NCBI GenBank assembly: GCA_017935575.1
Contig: JAGBHI010000092.1
Coordinates: 1-48,795 of the forward strand
DNA: 48,795 nucleotides
From: Bacteroidales bacterium
GTDB taxonomy: Bacteria; Bacteroidota; Bacteroidia; Bacteroidales; G3-4614
Direction: 5' to 3'
The stretch's first letter is position 1. Each line of letters begins with the position of its first letter. The notes beneath the pieces are model-generated. The model did not search any database. It was not told where the DNA came from and was given only the letters and a program-made list of their open reading frames with translations. The position numbers and the translations under genes were made by a program. Shown here in pieces: positions 25,501-34,662 of the stretch.

Positions 25501-27309
25501 TTACAAGTTATCCAAATCCATTGATATTCCGTCTGGCAGTTCAAGGTTTATCTTCATATTTAATTTTTGATATTTTGATATTGCTCCTTGATCTGGGAAA
25601 TATACATTAACCCTCCAATTAATTCTGTCAATAAGTTTCATCTGACCATCTTGGGTTTCTCTAAACTCTATTCTCATATTGGTTTGTGCCGGCACAACAT
25701 CATCAGTAATTCCTACAGATTCTGAAGCTTTTATCTTTTGAGGAATAACAACCTCTATTCCATCTAATTTTTCGCCATTCACATCGCAAAGTTCTGCAAA
25801 AATCTCCATCTCCGCGGGGAATCCATTTTTTATTATAGCATTTGCGAATATGGTTTTTGCCGATATTGTCTCAAATACATCGGCATTCAAGTCCAATGTT
25901 GAATCATTATACTGTATCTTAGAACCTCCGTTTAAGAAGAAAGGTACGTTCAACTTATATTTTATATCAAGATCATAAGGTTCACCCAAGAAGAAATCAT
26001 GCTCCTCGTTTGGATCGTTATATCCTTCACCTATGACATCAATAGAGTATGGTATTTTTTCAGTTAGTTTACCTAAATTTTCACACTTTACAAAATCATA
26101 TCCATTTGTATTTAATTCCTCTATCTCATGACATGCCACATACTCATAAAAAGTACTTGGACCATATACATCATGGTCATCGCCATGAATAGACATCTCT
26201 TCTACACTTATAATAACTTGTTGACCATTATCATCACAGATATAGTTTCCGTCCTTATCTTTGGGATATAATTTTATATTTGCTGAAGCAGACATTGGCA
26301 ATGTGGTTTTTATCTCGATAGGCAAATAGGGATTGTACAACGACAACGATGTGTTTTCATCTGTCAAAAATGATGGTAACGAATTTATATATATTGTTTC
26401 AGATGTTTTATTGACTTTCAATTCAACCTTTCCGAAAGCTTCATCAACATCTGCCTCCGGGATATATAAAGTAGGAACAACTTTAAAAGACATTTGAGTT
26501 TCAACACTCGCTGTCTTCAATAACAACGATATATTCCCTTTTACCTCTACCTTATCATTAAACACAACTTTATTATCACTATTCAGCATGTTTGATTCAG
26601 AATGTACTCCTTTTATGCCAACCTCAAATTTCAATTGAGATGTTTCAATTTCTCCGCTAATAATGATATCATTATTGTTTTTGTCTGTTTTAACATTAAT
26701 GGTTGAAGGTATCTTTATATTATTCTTATCAATTATAAGATCTGCAGGAAAAACTATCTTATAGTTATCAAAAATAACCTTCTTTAGTTCAACTGCACTA
26801 CTTCCTTCACATATAACAGATAATGTTATCTCTGATAGCCACTCTGAATGTACAAAAACTGAATCAATTGATTTTACTCTTGAATCAACAGTTCCCGATT
26901 CAATATTTAAGTCGGCGTTATAATTGGTAAATTCTTGTGGCAAGTTAACCCTATACTCTGCAGACCCATACACAGGAATCTTTTCTGAGTAAGATTTTAT
27001 AGTTCCAAAATCAAGATCTTGAGCAGGGACGTTAAACTTAGGAATTATATCAACATCAGTTATAAGATGCCCATCTGTTGTAGTAATTTCATACAAACCT
27101 TGATCGTTTACGTAAATATCATCTTCTGATGATATCAATTTTTCAAAAGCCATATCTCCTGTACTCAACAATGGAAAACTTACTCCATTTTCAAACAGGT
27201 GAATATCGCTTGATACATTATCCATATCAAATTTTTCATCAACACAAGATGATAAAAATAATGCGATATAGATAAATCCCAACAAATTAAGTAATCTACA
27301 CTTTCTCAT
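25501..27309 (-). CDS. Large lipoprotein, paralogue 1
   Basis: 602 aa. The signal ends in a lipobox, LFLSSC, followed by VDEKFDMDNVSSDIHLFENG. The rest is a long series of beta-strand-like segments with no enzyme motif. It is clearly related along its length to the next gene upstream (27481-29277): both share DMDN-S-D-HLFENGVS, EKLISS-DI, a segment with EY-AC and KIP-SI, KLID-I-W--NV-FP, and the C-terminus MKINLELP. The gene for a DUF5723-type barrel follows after 12 bp. Probably a surface or periplasmic partner of that barrel (inference). Confidence 0.75.
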   Translation of the reverse strand: MRKCRLLNLLGFIYIALFLSSCVDEKFDMDNVSSDIHLFENGVSFPLLSTGDMAFEKLISSEDDIYVNDQGLYEITTTDGHLITDVDIIPKFNVPAQDLDFGTIKSYSEKIPVYGSAEYRVNLPQEFTNYNADLNIESGTVDSRVKSIDSVFVHSEWLSEITLSVICEGSSAVELKKVIFDNYKIVFPADLIIDKNNIKIPSTINVKTDKNNNDIIISGEIETSQLKFEVGIKGVHSESNMLNSDNKVVFNDKVEVKGNISLLLKTASVETQMSFKVVPTLYIPEADVDEAFGKVELKVNKTSETIYINSLPSFLTDENTSLSLYNPYLPIEIKTTLPMSASANIKLYPKDKDGNYICDDNGQQVIISVEEMSIHGDDHDVYGPSTFYEYVACHEIEELNTNGYDFVKCENLGKLTEKIPYSIDVIGEGYNDPNEEHDFFLGEPYDLDIKYKLNVPFFLNGGSKIQYNDSTLDLNADVFETISAKTIFANAIIKNGFPAEMEIFAELCDVNGEKLDGIEVVIPQKIKASESVGITDDVVPAQTNMRIEFRETQDGQMKLIDRINWRVNVYFPDQGAISKYQKLNMKINLELPDGISMDLDNL

Positions 27310-27355
27310 TTATTTTAATTTTTAGAAAATATTTACAATATATCTATTATTGAGA

Positions 27356-27387
27356 CAAAAATAAGATATAAAAAAATATTTTCAAAA
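27356..27387 (-). promoter_or_regulatory. Promoter of paralogue 1 and DUF5723 unit
   Basis: On the minus strand, TTTTG (27387-27383), a 19-nt spacer, then TATTTTTG (27363-27356). This matches the full consensus and shows that the downstream pair can be expressed apart from paralogue 2. Confidence 0.65.
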
Positions 27388-27480
27388 TATATTTTTGCAT
27401 TTTTTAAGAAGTTAGGCAAAAAAACGCAAATATTGTCAGCATAAAACTTTATAAATAAACTTTTTATCAATCTCTATATT

Positions 27481-29277
27481 TTATAGATTACCAAAATCGA
27501 GTCTTATACCTGTAGGTAATTCAAGATTTATTTTCATATTTATAAAATGCTCTTTTACAACATCTGCCTTTTCGGGGAATAGCACATTTATTTTCCAATC
27601 TATCTTATCTATAAGTTTTAATTTGCCGTCTATTGATTCTTTAAGTTCTATTCTTATATTTGTTTCATCTTTTGCCCTTATCGCATTATCAGGAATTAAT
27701 ACACCAACGCCATTACCATTTAATTTATTCCCTTCTTTGTCATATAAATCTAAATCAAATGTCATATTTGCAAGAAAATCATTCTTTATTACAGCATCAA
27801 CAAATAGAGACGTTAATGACACTGATTTAAATATATCTGATATATCTCCATTTAAGTCTGTTGTTGAGTCTTTATATTCTATTTTTGATCCTGCATCTAA
27901 AGAAAAAGGTACATGAACACGATAATTTATATCAACATTAAACTCTTCGTCAAAATAAAATTCTTGAATATCTGAAGCATCACTCTCTCCCGCTGCAACT
28001 ATTTCAATAGATGTCGGAATTTTTGCACATATCTTATCAAGATTTACACATTCAACATATTTAAATCCATTATTATCATAATATCCTATTTTCTCGCAAG
28101 CGATATATTCATAAAAATTAGAAGGATTGCCGTCTCCATGATTATCACCTGGTATAGACAAATCATTAATTGACACCTCAACTCTTTCGCCGTTATCATA
28201 TATATAATTTCCTTCCGCATCTTTAGGATACATTTTTATATTGGATTTTAAGCTAATAGGCACTGTGCTTGTAACATAGAGTGGCATATAAGGATTACTC
28301 AATTTAAGGACTGTACCTCCTGATGTTATAAAAGATGGTAAAGAACCTATTTTTACTTCATCTTCCATAATCTCAACATCTACCTTTATTCTACCCCTTC
28401 CTTCATCTATTTTTTCCTCGGGTATAAATAGTGTTGGTTTTACCTTAAAAGTTTGTTTTGTTGAGCTTCCCAAACCCATAACCTCTAATGAAATATTCCC
28501 GGCAAACTCAACTTTTTCAGATAGCGCTATTCTTCCGGACGTATTTATAAGATTTTTACCTTCCCCATCAACTCCATTAATCTTAATACCAAGTTCCAAT
28601 ATATCTCCACTAACCATTCCATTAAGGGTTATTTCATTATTAGAATTGATTGTCCAACTAACCCCTTCCGTAACATTAACAATATTATCTATTACCAATT
28701 TTTTAGGAAGCATTAATTTATAGTTATCAAAAGTCATACCTTTAACCTTTATAGCCCCAGACAAAGGCATCTCATTTTCATCTACAACGGATAGTGTTAT
28801 TTTTGACACCCAATTACTATGAGTTGCCACAGAATAAACTTCAATTACCCTTTCGTCCAACTTCTCAGTTTCTATATTTAATGTAGTTTCATAGCTCGTA
28901 ATCTCTTTGTCTAACGGAATAATTTCAGTACTAAATCCGTTTATGGTTGTAGTATATGATTTTATAATTCCAAAATTGGGTTGCTGTTCCAAAACTGAAA
29001 TTTTAGAGATTTTATCAATATGTGTATGAAAATTCTTCTCTTCCGAATAAAATTCATATACTCCCTCTTCATTCAATCTTATATCATTTTGAGAAGATAT
29101 AAGTTTTTCAAATTTTAAATCTCCTGTACGTAACAAAGGAATACTTACTCCATTTTCAAACAAGTGCATATCATTGGAGATATTATCCATATCATACCTT
29201 TTATCAACACATGAAGACAAGAATAATACTACTATATAGGTAAATAGTAATAATTTATGTAATCTATATTTTCTCAT
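27481..29277 (-). CDS. Large lipoprotein, paralogue 2
   Basis: 598 aa, a tandem paralogue of the 602-aa lipoprotein. The signal TYIVVLFLSSC and the following VDKRYDMDNISNDMHLFENG are near-copies of its partner. The interior is more diverged, mostly by conservative changes and small indels, and the C-terminus MKINLELPTGIRLDFGNL is again shared. No catalytic motif. It lacks its own barrel gene, since the next gene downstream is its paralogue with a separate promoter. A minus-strand -7 octamer TACTTTTG lies at 29329-29322. Confidence 0.75.
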   Translation of the reverse strand: MRKYRLHKLLLFTYIVVLFLSSCVDKRYDMDNISNDMHLFENGVSIPLLRTGDLKFEKLISSQNDIRLNEEGVYEFYSEEKNFHTHIDKISKISVLEQQPNFGIIKSYTTTINGFSTEIIPLDKEITSYETTLNIETEKLDERVIEVYSVATHSNWVSKITLSVVDENEMPLSGAIKVKGMTFDNYKLMLPKKLVIDNIVNVTEGVSWTINSNNEITLNGMVSGDILELGIKINGVDGEGKNLINTSGRIALSEKVEFAGNISLEVMGLGSSTKQTFKVKPTLFIPEEKIDEGRGRIKVDVEIMEDEVKIGSLPSFITSGGTVLKLSNPYMPLYVTSTVPISLKSNIKMYPKDAEGNYIYDNGERVEVSINDLSIPGDNHGDGNPSNFYEYIACEKIGYYDNNGFKYVECVNLDKICAKIPTSIEIVAAGESDASDIQEFYFDEEFNVDINYRVHVPFSLDAGSKIEYKDSTTDLNGDISDIFKSVSLTSLFVDAVIKNDFLANMTFDLDLYDKEGNKLNGNGVGVLIPDNAIRAKDETNIRIELKESIDGKLKLIDKIDWKINVLFPEKADVVKEHFINMKINLELPTGIRLDFGNL

Positions 29278-29321
29278 TTTTCTTTAATTTAAATATATAC
29301 TCCACCCCAATATGACGAATA

Positions 29322-29329
29322 CAAAAGTA
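29322..29329 (-). promoter_or_regulatory. -7 element of paralogue 2
   Basis: The minus strand reads TACTTTTG, 44 bp before the ATG. No -33 TTG at standard spacing. The rest of the 158-bp gap up to the divergent receptor gene shows no other clear element. Confidence 0.4.
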
Positions 29330-29435
29330 GTATATAAAAAAGACTTAACGAATATATATTTTGCATTTTTTAAAGAAAAGGAATATCATATTAAACCTTA
29401 TTGGAATTTCTGTGTCAAATCGATAAACATAGTTT

Positions 29436-32249
29436 ATGAGCAATAAAAAACATATATTACTTTTTTTATTATTATTCATTTTTAACTCACTGATATTCTC
29501 TCAAACAAATAACTATACTGTATTAGGAGTTGTCAAAGATGAAACCGGCGCACCACTTCCTCAATTAGGAGTAAGAATTTTAAATAGCCAAGATAGTTCA
29601 TTGGTAAGAGGTACCACTTCTTCTGATAAAGGGCGATTTATAATAAAAAATCTATCGCATGGGCACTACATAGTATCTTTATCATATATGGGATACAATA
29701 CAATTTACAAAAACGTAGCTCTATTTCCCGGAAATGAACATGTAAATTTAGGTACAATAACCATGCAACCAACTGATGTTATGTTGAGCGAAGCTGTGGT
29801 TATGGGTAAAACACCCGATGTGGTTGCAAAAGAGGACACTCTTGAATTCAATGCATCGGCATACAAAACTCAACCTAACGCTGTTGTTGAAGATATGATT
29901 AAAAAGATGCCAGGTATTGAAATTGGAGAGGACGGAAAGATAACTGCAAATGGTAAAGAGATAACAAAAATTTTGGTTGATGGTGAGGAATTTTTCTCAG
30001 ACGACCCTAAAGTGGCAACAAAGAATTTACCTGCCAATATGGTTGAGAAGCTCCAGGTAATTGACCGAAAGTCTGATGAAGCAAGATTTTCGGGTGTTGA
30101 TGATGGAGAAGAGGAGACCGTTATAAATTTAACCGTAAAAAAGGGTATGAAGAATGGTTGGTTTGGCAACTTTCAAGCAGGAGGTGCTACTGATGCCCGC
30201 TATGAGGCAATGCTTATGGCAAATCACTTTAAAGACCAAAACCAATTAACCATTATTGCAGGAGCTAATAATACAAACAATATGGGTGCTGCCGATTTAG
30301 GAGCAACCATGTTTTCGGGAAGCTCAAGAAGAGGAAGGGGAGGTTGGGGCCCTATACAAGGAGAGAACACATCGGCTGTGGCGGGTCTTAACTTCAATGC
30401 GGGTAAAAGCGACAAATTCAGAGGTGGCGGTGATGTTAAGTATGCGTTCAGTGATTTGGATTTGAAGGAAATAAGTGAGCGACAAAACTTCATAGCATCA
30501 GATAGTACAACTCACGACAACTCATATAAAGTAAATAGAAATAAGAGCCATAACATAGAGATGAATTATCGTCTTTTATGGAAACCCGATGATTATACAC
30601 AAATTGAGTTTAGACCTCGATTTGGATTTAACCATTCAGATATGAAAAATAATAGCATTTCTCGCTCATATGGAACAAACTCACTATATCCCGAATGGGG
30701 AAATGATACTATAACGACAGGTTCTTTAAACTCTTTCAGTAATGCTAATGGATTTAATATTAACGGACGATTGAGTATCAGTAGATTATTAAAAGGCAAA
30801 GAGGGACGTCAAATAAGTTTAAGCGTTTCTTATGGATATAACGATAGTAGAGAAAACGGATATAGCTACAATAATACAAGTTATTTTAAAAGCGGTGTAA
30901 TTGAAGGTATAAATTTGAAAGATAACAACAGAACATGGGGTGGTAATTATGGTATAAGAGCTTCATATATTGAACCTATAAACAAACACACTACATGGTC
31001 TGTTTCTTATCATTACCGATATAGCTATACTTATGCCGATAAATTTTCTTACAATATTGACGAGAACAATATTATTGGAGGTTTAAACAATGAATATAGT
31101 AATAGTTTCAGAAATAATTTCCAACGTCATCGTGCAAGTACTGCTTTTAATGGAACATACGACAAAATGACGTATAATGTAGGTATTGATTTTGAACCAT
31201 CAAAATCTGTTTCAAAGAACTTAATTGATTCAAGCAGAGATATTGATGGTAAAATGCAATATAATTTTTCTCCATTTTTAATTTACAAATATAATATTAG
31301 CAAAAGCGATAATCTAAGGATAGACTATAGGGGAAGAACTCAACAACCTTCTATATCGCAACTACAACCGAGTCAAAGCATATCAGACCCTCTACGCAGA
31401 ACTGAAGGAAATCCCAACCTTAAGGCTTCATACGATAACTCATTACACCTTAGATACAATAGTTATAATGCCGAAAAACAGCGTTCTATTATGACTATGT
31501 TAAATGCCAACTACGTTATGAATAGTATTGTTAATGCTACTTTTTATAATGAAGAGGGTATTCAAATAACCAAACCCCAAAATGAAAACGGTGTTTGGAG
31601 TGCCTGGGGTATGTTATTAATAAATATGCCTTTTAAAAACAAAAAATTCTCATTTAATAACCACACAAGTTTAAGTTGCAATAGACAAATTGGATATACG
31701 AATGCTTTACGTAATGTATCAATAAATTACGGAGTTAGAGAGAGATTGGAGTTTGTATATGGTGATACTTTCGGTGATATTAGATTGGGAGGAAATGGTT
31801 CTTTTCAAAGAACAAATAACTCAATTCAAAACACAAATAATCAAAATACATTTGATTACGGAGCTAAATTTGCAACAACTCTTTACATTCCCGGCGATAT
31901 AACATTTACCACTGATATAAATTATAGTGGTAAGGCGGGATATACTGATGGTTATGATAAACAATCATGGATATGGAATGCTCAGCTCTCTTGGAGTTTC
32001 TTAAAACAGAAACAAGCATCGCTCATAGTTAGGGCATACGATATTCTTAATCAACATAACAATATTAGCCGTACCGTTACCGGAAACTATATTCAAGATG
32101 TTGAAACAAATAGTGTTGGACGATATGTTATGTTCTCTTTTGCATACCGATTTAATTCCTTCACTAAACGAGGAGAGGCAACCCCTCAAATTGATATGAA
32201 TACAAGAAGAGGCCCTCACGGTAATTACGGAGGACCTCCCAGATTCTAA
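29436..32249 (+). CDS. TonB-dependent receptor-like outer-membrane protein
   Basis: 937 aa. The signal peptide is KKHILLFLLLFIFNSLIFSQ. A carboxypeptidase-regulatory-like domain follows (about residues 28-115: VLGVVKDETGAPLPQLGVRI, GHYIVSLSYMGYNTI), then a plug (about 130-230: VVEDMIKKMPGIEIGEDGKI, DGEEFFSDDPKVA) and a long barrel. The set matches the OMP_b-brl_3 group. No SusD-type gene is adjacent, so glycan uptake is not implied. The C-terminus has an unusual Gly/Arg/Pro-rich tail (RRGPHGNYGGPPRF) after the last strand. It converges on ackA with a 21-bp gap. Confidence 0.9.
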   Translation: MSNKKHILLFLLLFIFNSLIFSQTNNYTVLGVVKDETGAPLPQLGVRILNSQDSSLVRGTTSSDKGRFIIKNLSHGHYIVSLSYMGYNTIYKNVALFPGNEHVNLGTITMQPTDVMLSEAVVMGKTPDVVAKEDTLEFNASAYKTQPNAVVEDMIKKMPGIEIGEDGKITANGKEITKILVDGEEFFSDDPKVATKNLPANMVEKLQVIDRKSDEARFSGVDDGEEETVINLTVKKGMKNGWFGNFQAGGATDARYEAMLMANHFKDQNQLTIIAGANNTNNMGAADLGATMFSGSSRRGRGGWGPIQGENTSAVAGLNFNAGKSDKFRGGGDVKYAFSDLDLKEISERQNFIASDSTTHDNSYKVNRNKSHNIEMNYRLLWKPDDYTQIEFRPRFGFNHSDMKNNSISRSYGTNSLYPEWGNDTITTGSLNSFSNANGFNINGRLSISRLLKGKEGRQISLSVSYGYNDSRENGYSYNNTSYFKSGVIEGINLKDNNRTWGGNYGIRASYIEPINKHTTWSVSYHYRYSYTYADKFSYNIDENNIIGGLNNEYSNSFRNNFQRHRASTAFNGTYDKMTYNVGIDFEPSKSVSKNLIDSSRDIDGKMQYNFSPFLIYKYNISKSDNLRIDYRGRTQQPSISQLQPSQSISDPLRRTEGNPNLKASYDNSLHLRYNSYNAEKQRSIMTMLNANYVMNSIVNATFYNEEGIQITKPQNENGVWSAWGMLLINMPFKNKKFSFNNHTSLSCNRQIGYTNALRNVSINYGVRERLEFVYGDTFGDIRLGGNGSFQRTNNSIQNTNNQNTFDYGAKFATTLYIPGDITFTTDINYSGKAGYTDGYDKQSWIWNAQLSWSFLKQKQASLIVRAYDILNQHNNISRTVTGNYIQDVETNSVGRYVMFSFAYRFNSFTKRGEATPQIDMNTRRGPHGNYGGPPRF

Positions 32250-32270
32250 ATTAATCTTACTTAATTATGT

Positions 32271-33470
32271 TTACAAAGAAGATACAATCTCCTCTGTATC
32301 TTTTGCTATCATCAACTCCTCGTCTGTTGGTATTACAACAACTTTGACAGCTGAATTATCTGATGATATAACAACCTCCTCACCTCGTGAGTTATTCTTA
32401 TCATCATCAACCTTTATTCCAAGATATGATAATCGCTCGCAGATGTTTTTACGTGTTGCTATTTGGTTTTCTCCCACACCTCCTGTAAAGACTATTATAT
32501 CAACACCGTTTAATGCTGCAGTATAGGCTCCTATATATTTAGCTATACGATAGTGATACATATCCAATGCGAGTTTTGCTTGTTCGTTACCCTCTTTTAT
32601 CGCAGCATCTATTTCTCGCATATCAGAAGATACTTCCGAGACTCCCATAACACCGCTCTTCTTATTTATCAAATTTGATAATTGCTCGGGACTCAAGCCC
32701 TCTTTCTCCATTATGTATATTAATGCTCCTGCATCAACATCGCCTACTCGAGTTCCCATAACAAGACCTTCAACCGGAGTAAGTCCCATAGAGGTATCTA
32801 TTGATTTACCACCCTTTACAGCAGTTATTGAGCCTCCATTTCCTATATGGCATGTTATAATTCGTTGTTGAGCAACATCTACTCCTAAGAATTCGCAAAC
32901 TCTTTTTGATACATATCGGTGACTTGTACCATGGAAACCATAACGTCTTACTCCATATTTTTTATATAGTTCGTATGGCAACGCATACATATAAGCATAT
33001 GAAGGTATTGTTTGATGGAATGCTGTATCAAATACTCCTACTTGTGGGACATTTGGCAAAATTGATTCAACTGCCTCAATACCTTTCATATTTGCAGGAT
33101 TATGCAATGGTGCGATATCAAAGCACTCTCTAATTTTATCTTTTACCTCGTCGGTAATCAATACTGAGCTATTAAATTTCTCTCCTCCATGTACTATACG
33201 GTGTCCTACTGCACCTATCTCCTCAAGAGATTTTATACAGCCATACTCCTCTCCTACAAGTGTATTCAAGATAAAATCTATACCTGCAGTATGTTCCGGA
33301 ATATCTTTTTCAAGAACCACCTTTTCCCCTGAGGGTAGAGTTATCTTCAAGAATGAACCTTTTAAGCCAATCTTCTCAATTCCTCCTTGAGCCTCAACTG
33401 AATGATCTTCTGTGTTAAATAGTTTGTATTTGATTGAAGAGGAACCACAATTTAAAACTAAAACTTTCAT
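32271..33470 (-). CDS. ackA: Acetate kinase
   Basis: Makes ATP and acetate from acetyl phosphate, the last step of acetate fermentation. The ASKHA motifs are present: VLNCGSSSIKYKL at the N-terminus, AVGHRIVHGGEKF, VFDTAFHQTIP, the signature YGVRRYGFHGTSHRYV, HIGNGGSI and FTGGVGEN. 399 aa, full length. It lies 70 bp downstream of pta with an intervening hairpin (33493-33519), and forms the pta-ackA unit. Confidence 0.97.
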   Translation of the reverse strand: MKVLVLNCGSSSIKYKLFNTEDHSVEAQGGIEKIGLKGSFLKITLPSGEKVVLEKDIPEHTAGIDFILNTLVGEEYGCIKSLEEIGAVGHRIVHGGEKFNSSVLITDEVKDKIRECFDIAPLHNPANMKGIEAVESILPNVPQVGVFDTAFHQTIPSYAYMYALPYELYKKYGVRRYGFHGTSHRYVSKRVCEFLGVDVAQQRIITCHIGNGGSITAVKGGKSIDTSMGLTPVEGLVMGTRVGDVDAGALIYIMEKEGLSPEQLSNLINKKSGVMGVSEVSSDMREIDAAIKEGNEQAKLALDMYHYRIAKYIGAYTAALNGVDIIVFTGGVGENQIATRKNICERLSYLGIKVDDDKNNSRGEEVVISSDNSAVKVVVIPTDEELMIAKDTEEIVSSL

Positions 33471-33492
33471 ATCGTAATATTTTTTACACGAA

Positions 33493-33519
33493 CAAAACCC
33501 ACTGCAAGAGTGAGTTTTG
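33493..33519 (-). other. Hairpin between pta and ackA
   Basis: CAAAACCCACT (33493-33503) pairs with AGTGAGTTTTG (33509-33519) with one mismatch. On the minus strand it is followed by TTCGTGTAAAAAA, so it is not a classic terminator. It may be a processing or partial-termination site that sets the pta/ackA ratio. Confidence 0.45.
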
Positions 33520-33540
33520 CTCTTCTATTTTGTTGTACTA

Positions 33541-34560
33541 TTATTTATTTCGTGATGCTTTAAGTTGTATTGATTGCACTGCTGCTACGGCAACTGTCAA
33601 ATATATATCTTCTGCCGAACAACCTCGAGAAAGGTCATTAATTGGTGCTGCTAATCCTTGAAGGATAGGACCTATCGCTGTCGCACCAGCGAACCTTTGT
33701 ACAAGTTTATATCCTATATTTCCAGCCTCAAGTGATGGGAATACTAATACATTTGCTTTTCCTGCAACAGGGCTTCCGGGTGCTTTTGATGCGCCAACCT
33801 CAGGAACTATTGCTGCGTCTAACTGCATCTCGCCGTCAAGCATAATCTCAGGACAACGCTCTTTTGCCAATTTTGTAGCCTCTATTACCTTATCAATTCT
33901 TTCGTGCTTTGCACTTCCTTTGGTTGAGAAACTTAACATAGCAACTCGTGGTTCAAATCCCGCAAGAGCCTTTGTTGTTTCGGCTGTTGAGATAGCGATT
34001 TGGGCTAACTCTTCGGCTGTTGGGTCGGGACATACGGCACAATCGGCAAATGTCATAACACCATCTTCTCCCAAGTTATTATCTTTTAAAACCATAATAA
34101 ACAAACCTGAGACAACACTTACTCCGGGAGCTGTTTTTACAATCTGAAATGCGGGACGTAATACACTGCTTGTTGCATTGCATGCTCCTGCAATTTCTCC
34201 GTCAGCATCTCCTTTTTTTATCATCAAAGGAGCTAAATACAAAGGGTCTTCTGCCAACTTCATAGCCTGCTCCATTGTCATTCCTTTTGATTTGCGAAGT
34301 TCATAAAGGAAAGAGGCATACTCTTCCTTCTTGGGATTGTTTATAGGGTCTATAATAGTTGCTCCCGACAAATTTTCAAGACCTAACGCCTTTGCCTTGT
34401 CATTAATTTCCACGGGATTTCCCATTATGATAATATCCGCAACTTTATTGGCAACCAATTTATCGGCAGCAATAAGAGTTCTCTCATCTCCTCCTTCAGA
34501 CAATATAATACGCTGAATATCAGCTTGAGCCTGCGATACGATTTTTGCTATTACGTCCAT
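33541..34560 (-). CDS. pta: Phosphate acetyltransferase
   Basis: Converts acetyl-CoA and phosphate to acetyl phosphate. The short single-domain form (339 aa) lacks the DRTGG/regulatory N-terminus. Conserved parts are IILSEGGDERTLIAADKL, VADIIIMGNP, PLMIKKGDADGEIAGACNAT, SFSTKGSAKHE, DGEMQLDAAIVPEV, and ANVLVFPSLEAGNIGYKLVQR. It is the first gene of the pta-ackA pair. A minus-strand TATTTTTG at 34625-34618 is a likely -7 element. Confidence 0.97.
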   Translation of the reverse strand: MDVIAKIVSQAQADIQRIILSEGGDERTLIAADKLVANKVADIIIMGNPVEINDKAKALGLENLSGATIIDPINNPKKEEYASFLYELRKSKGMTMEQAMKLAEDPLYLAPLMIKKGDADGEIAGACNATSSVLRPAFQIVKTAPGVSVVSGLFIMVLKDNNLGEDGVMTFADCAVCPDPTAEELAQIAISTAETTKALAGFEPRVAMLSFSTKGSAKHERIDKVIEATKLAKERCPEIMLDGEMQLDAAIVPEVGASKAPGSPVAGKANVLVFPSLEAGNIGYKLVQRFAGATAIGPILQGLAAPINDLSRGCSAEDIYLTVAVAAVQSIQLKASRNK

Positions 34561-34617
34561 GATTAATTATTTTATACTACGAATTTTAATTCGTTGGTAG
34601 TTTTTTGAATACAGATG

Positions 34618-34625
34618 CAAAAATA
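34618..34625 (-). promoter_or_regulatory. -7 element of pta-ackA
   Basis: The minus strand reads TATTTTTG, with a TTG 16 nt upstream (34644-34642), shorter than usual. A palindrome, ACGAAT-TTTA-ATTCGT (34580-34595), lies in the leader between it and the pta ATG. Confidence 0.4.
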
Positions 34626-34662
34626 CAAAAAATTGTAATATCAAGATAGCAAAATACGATTT

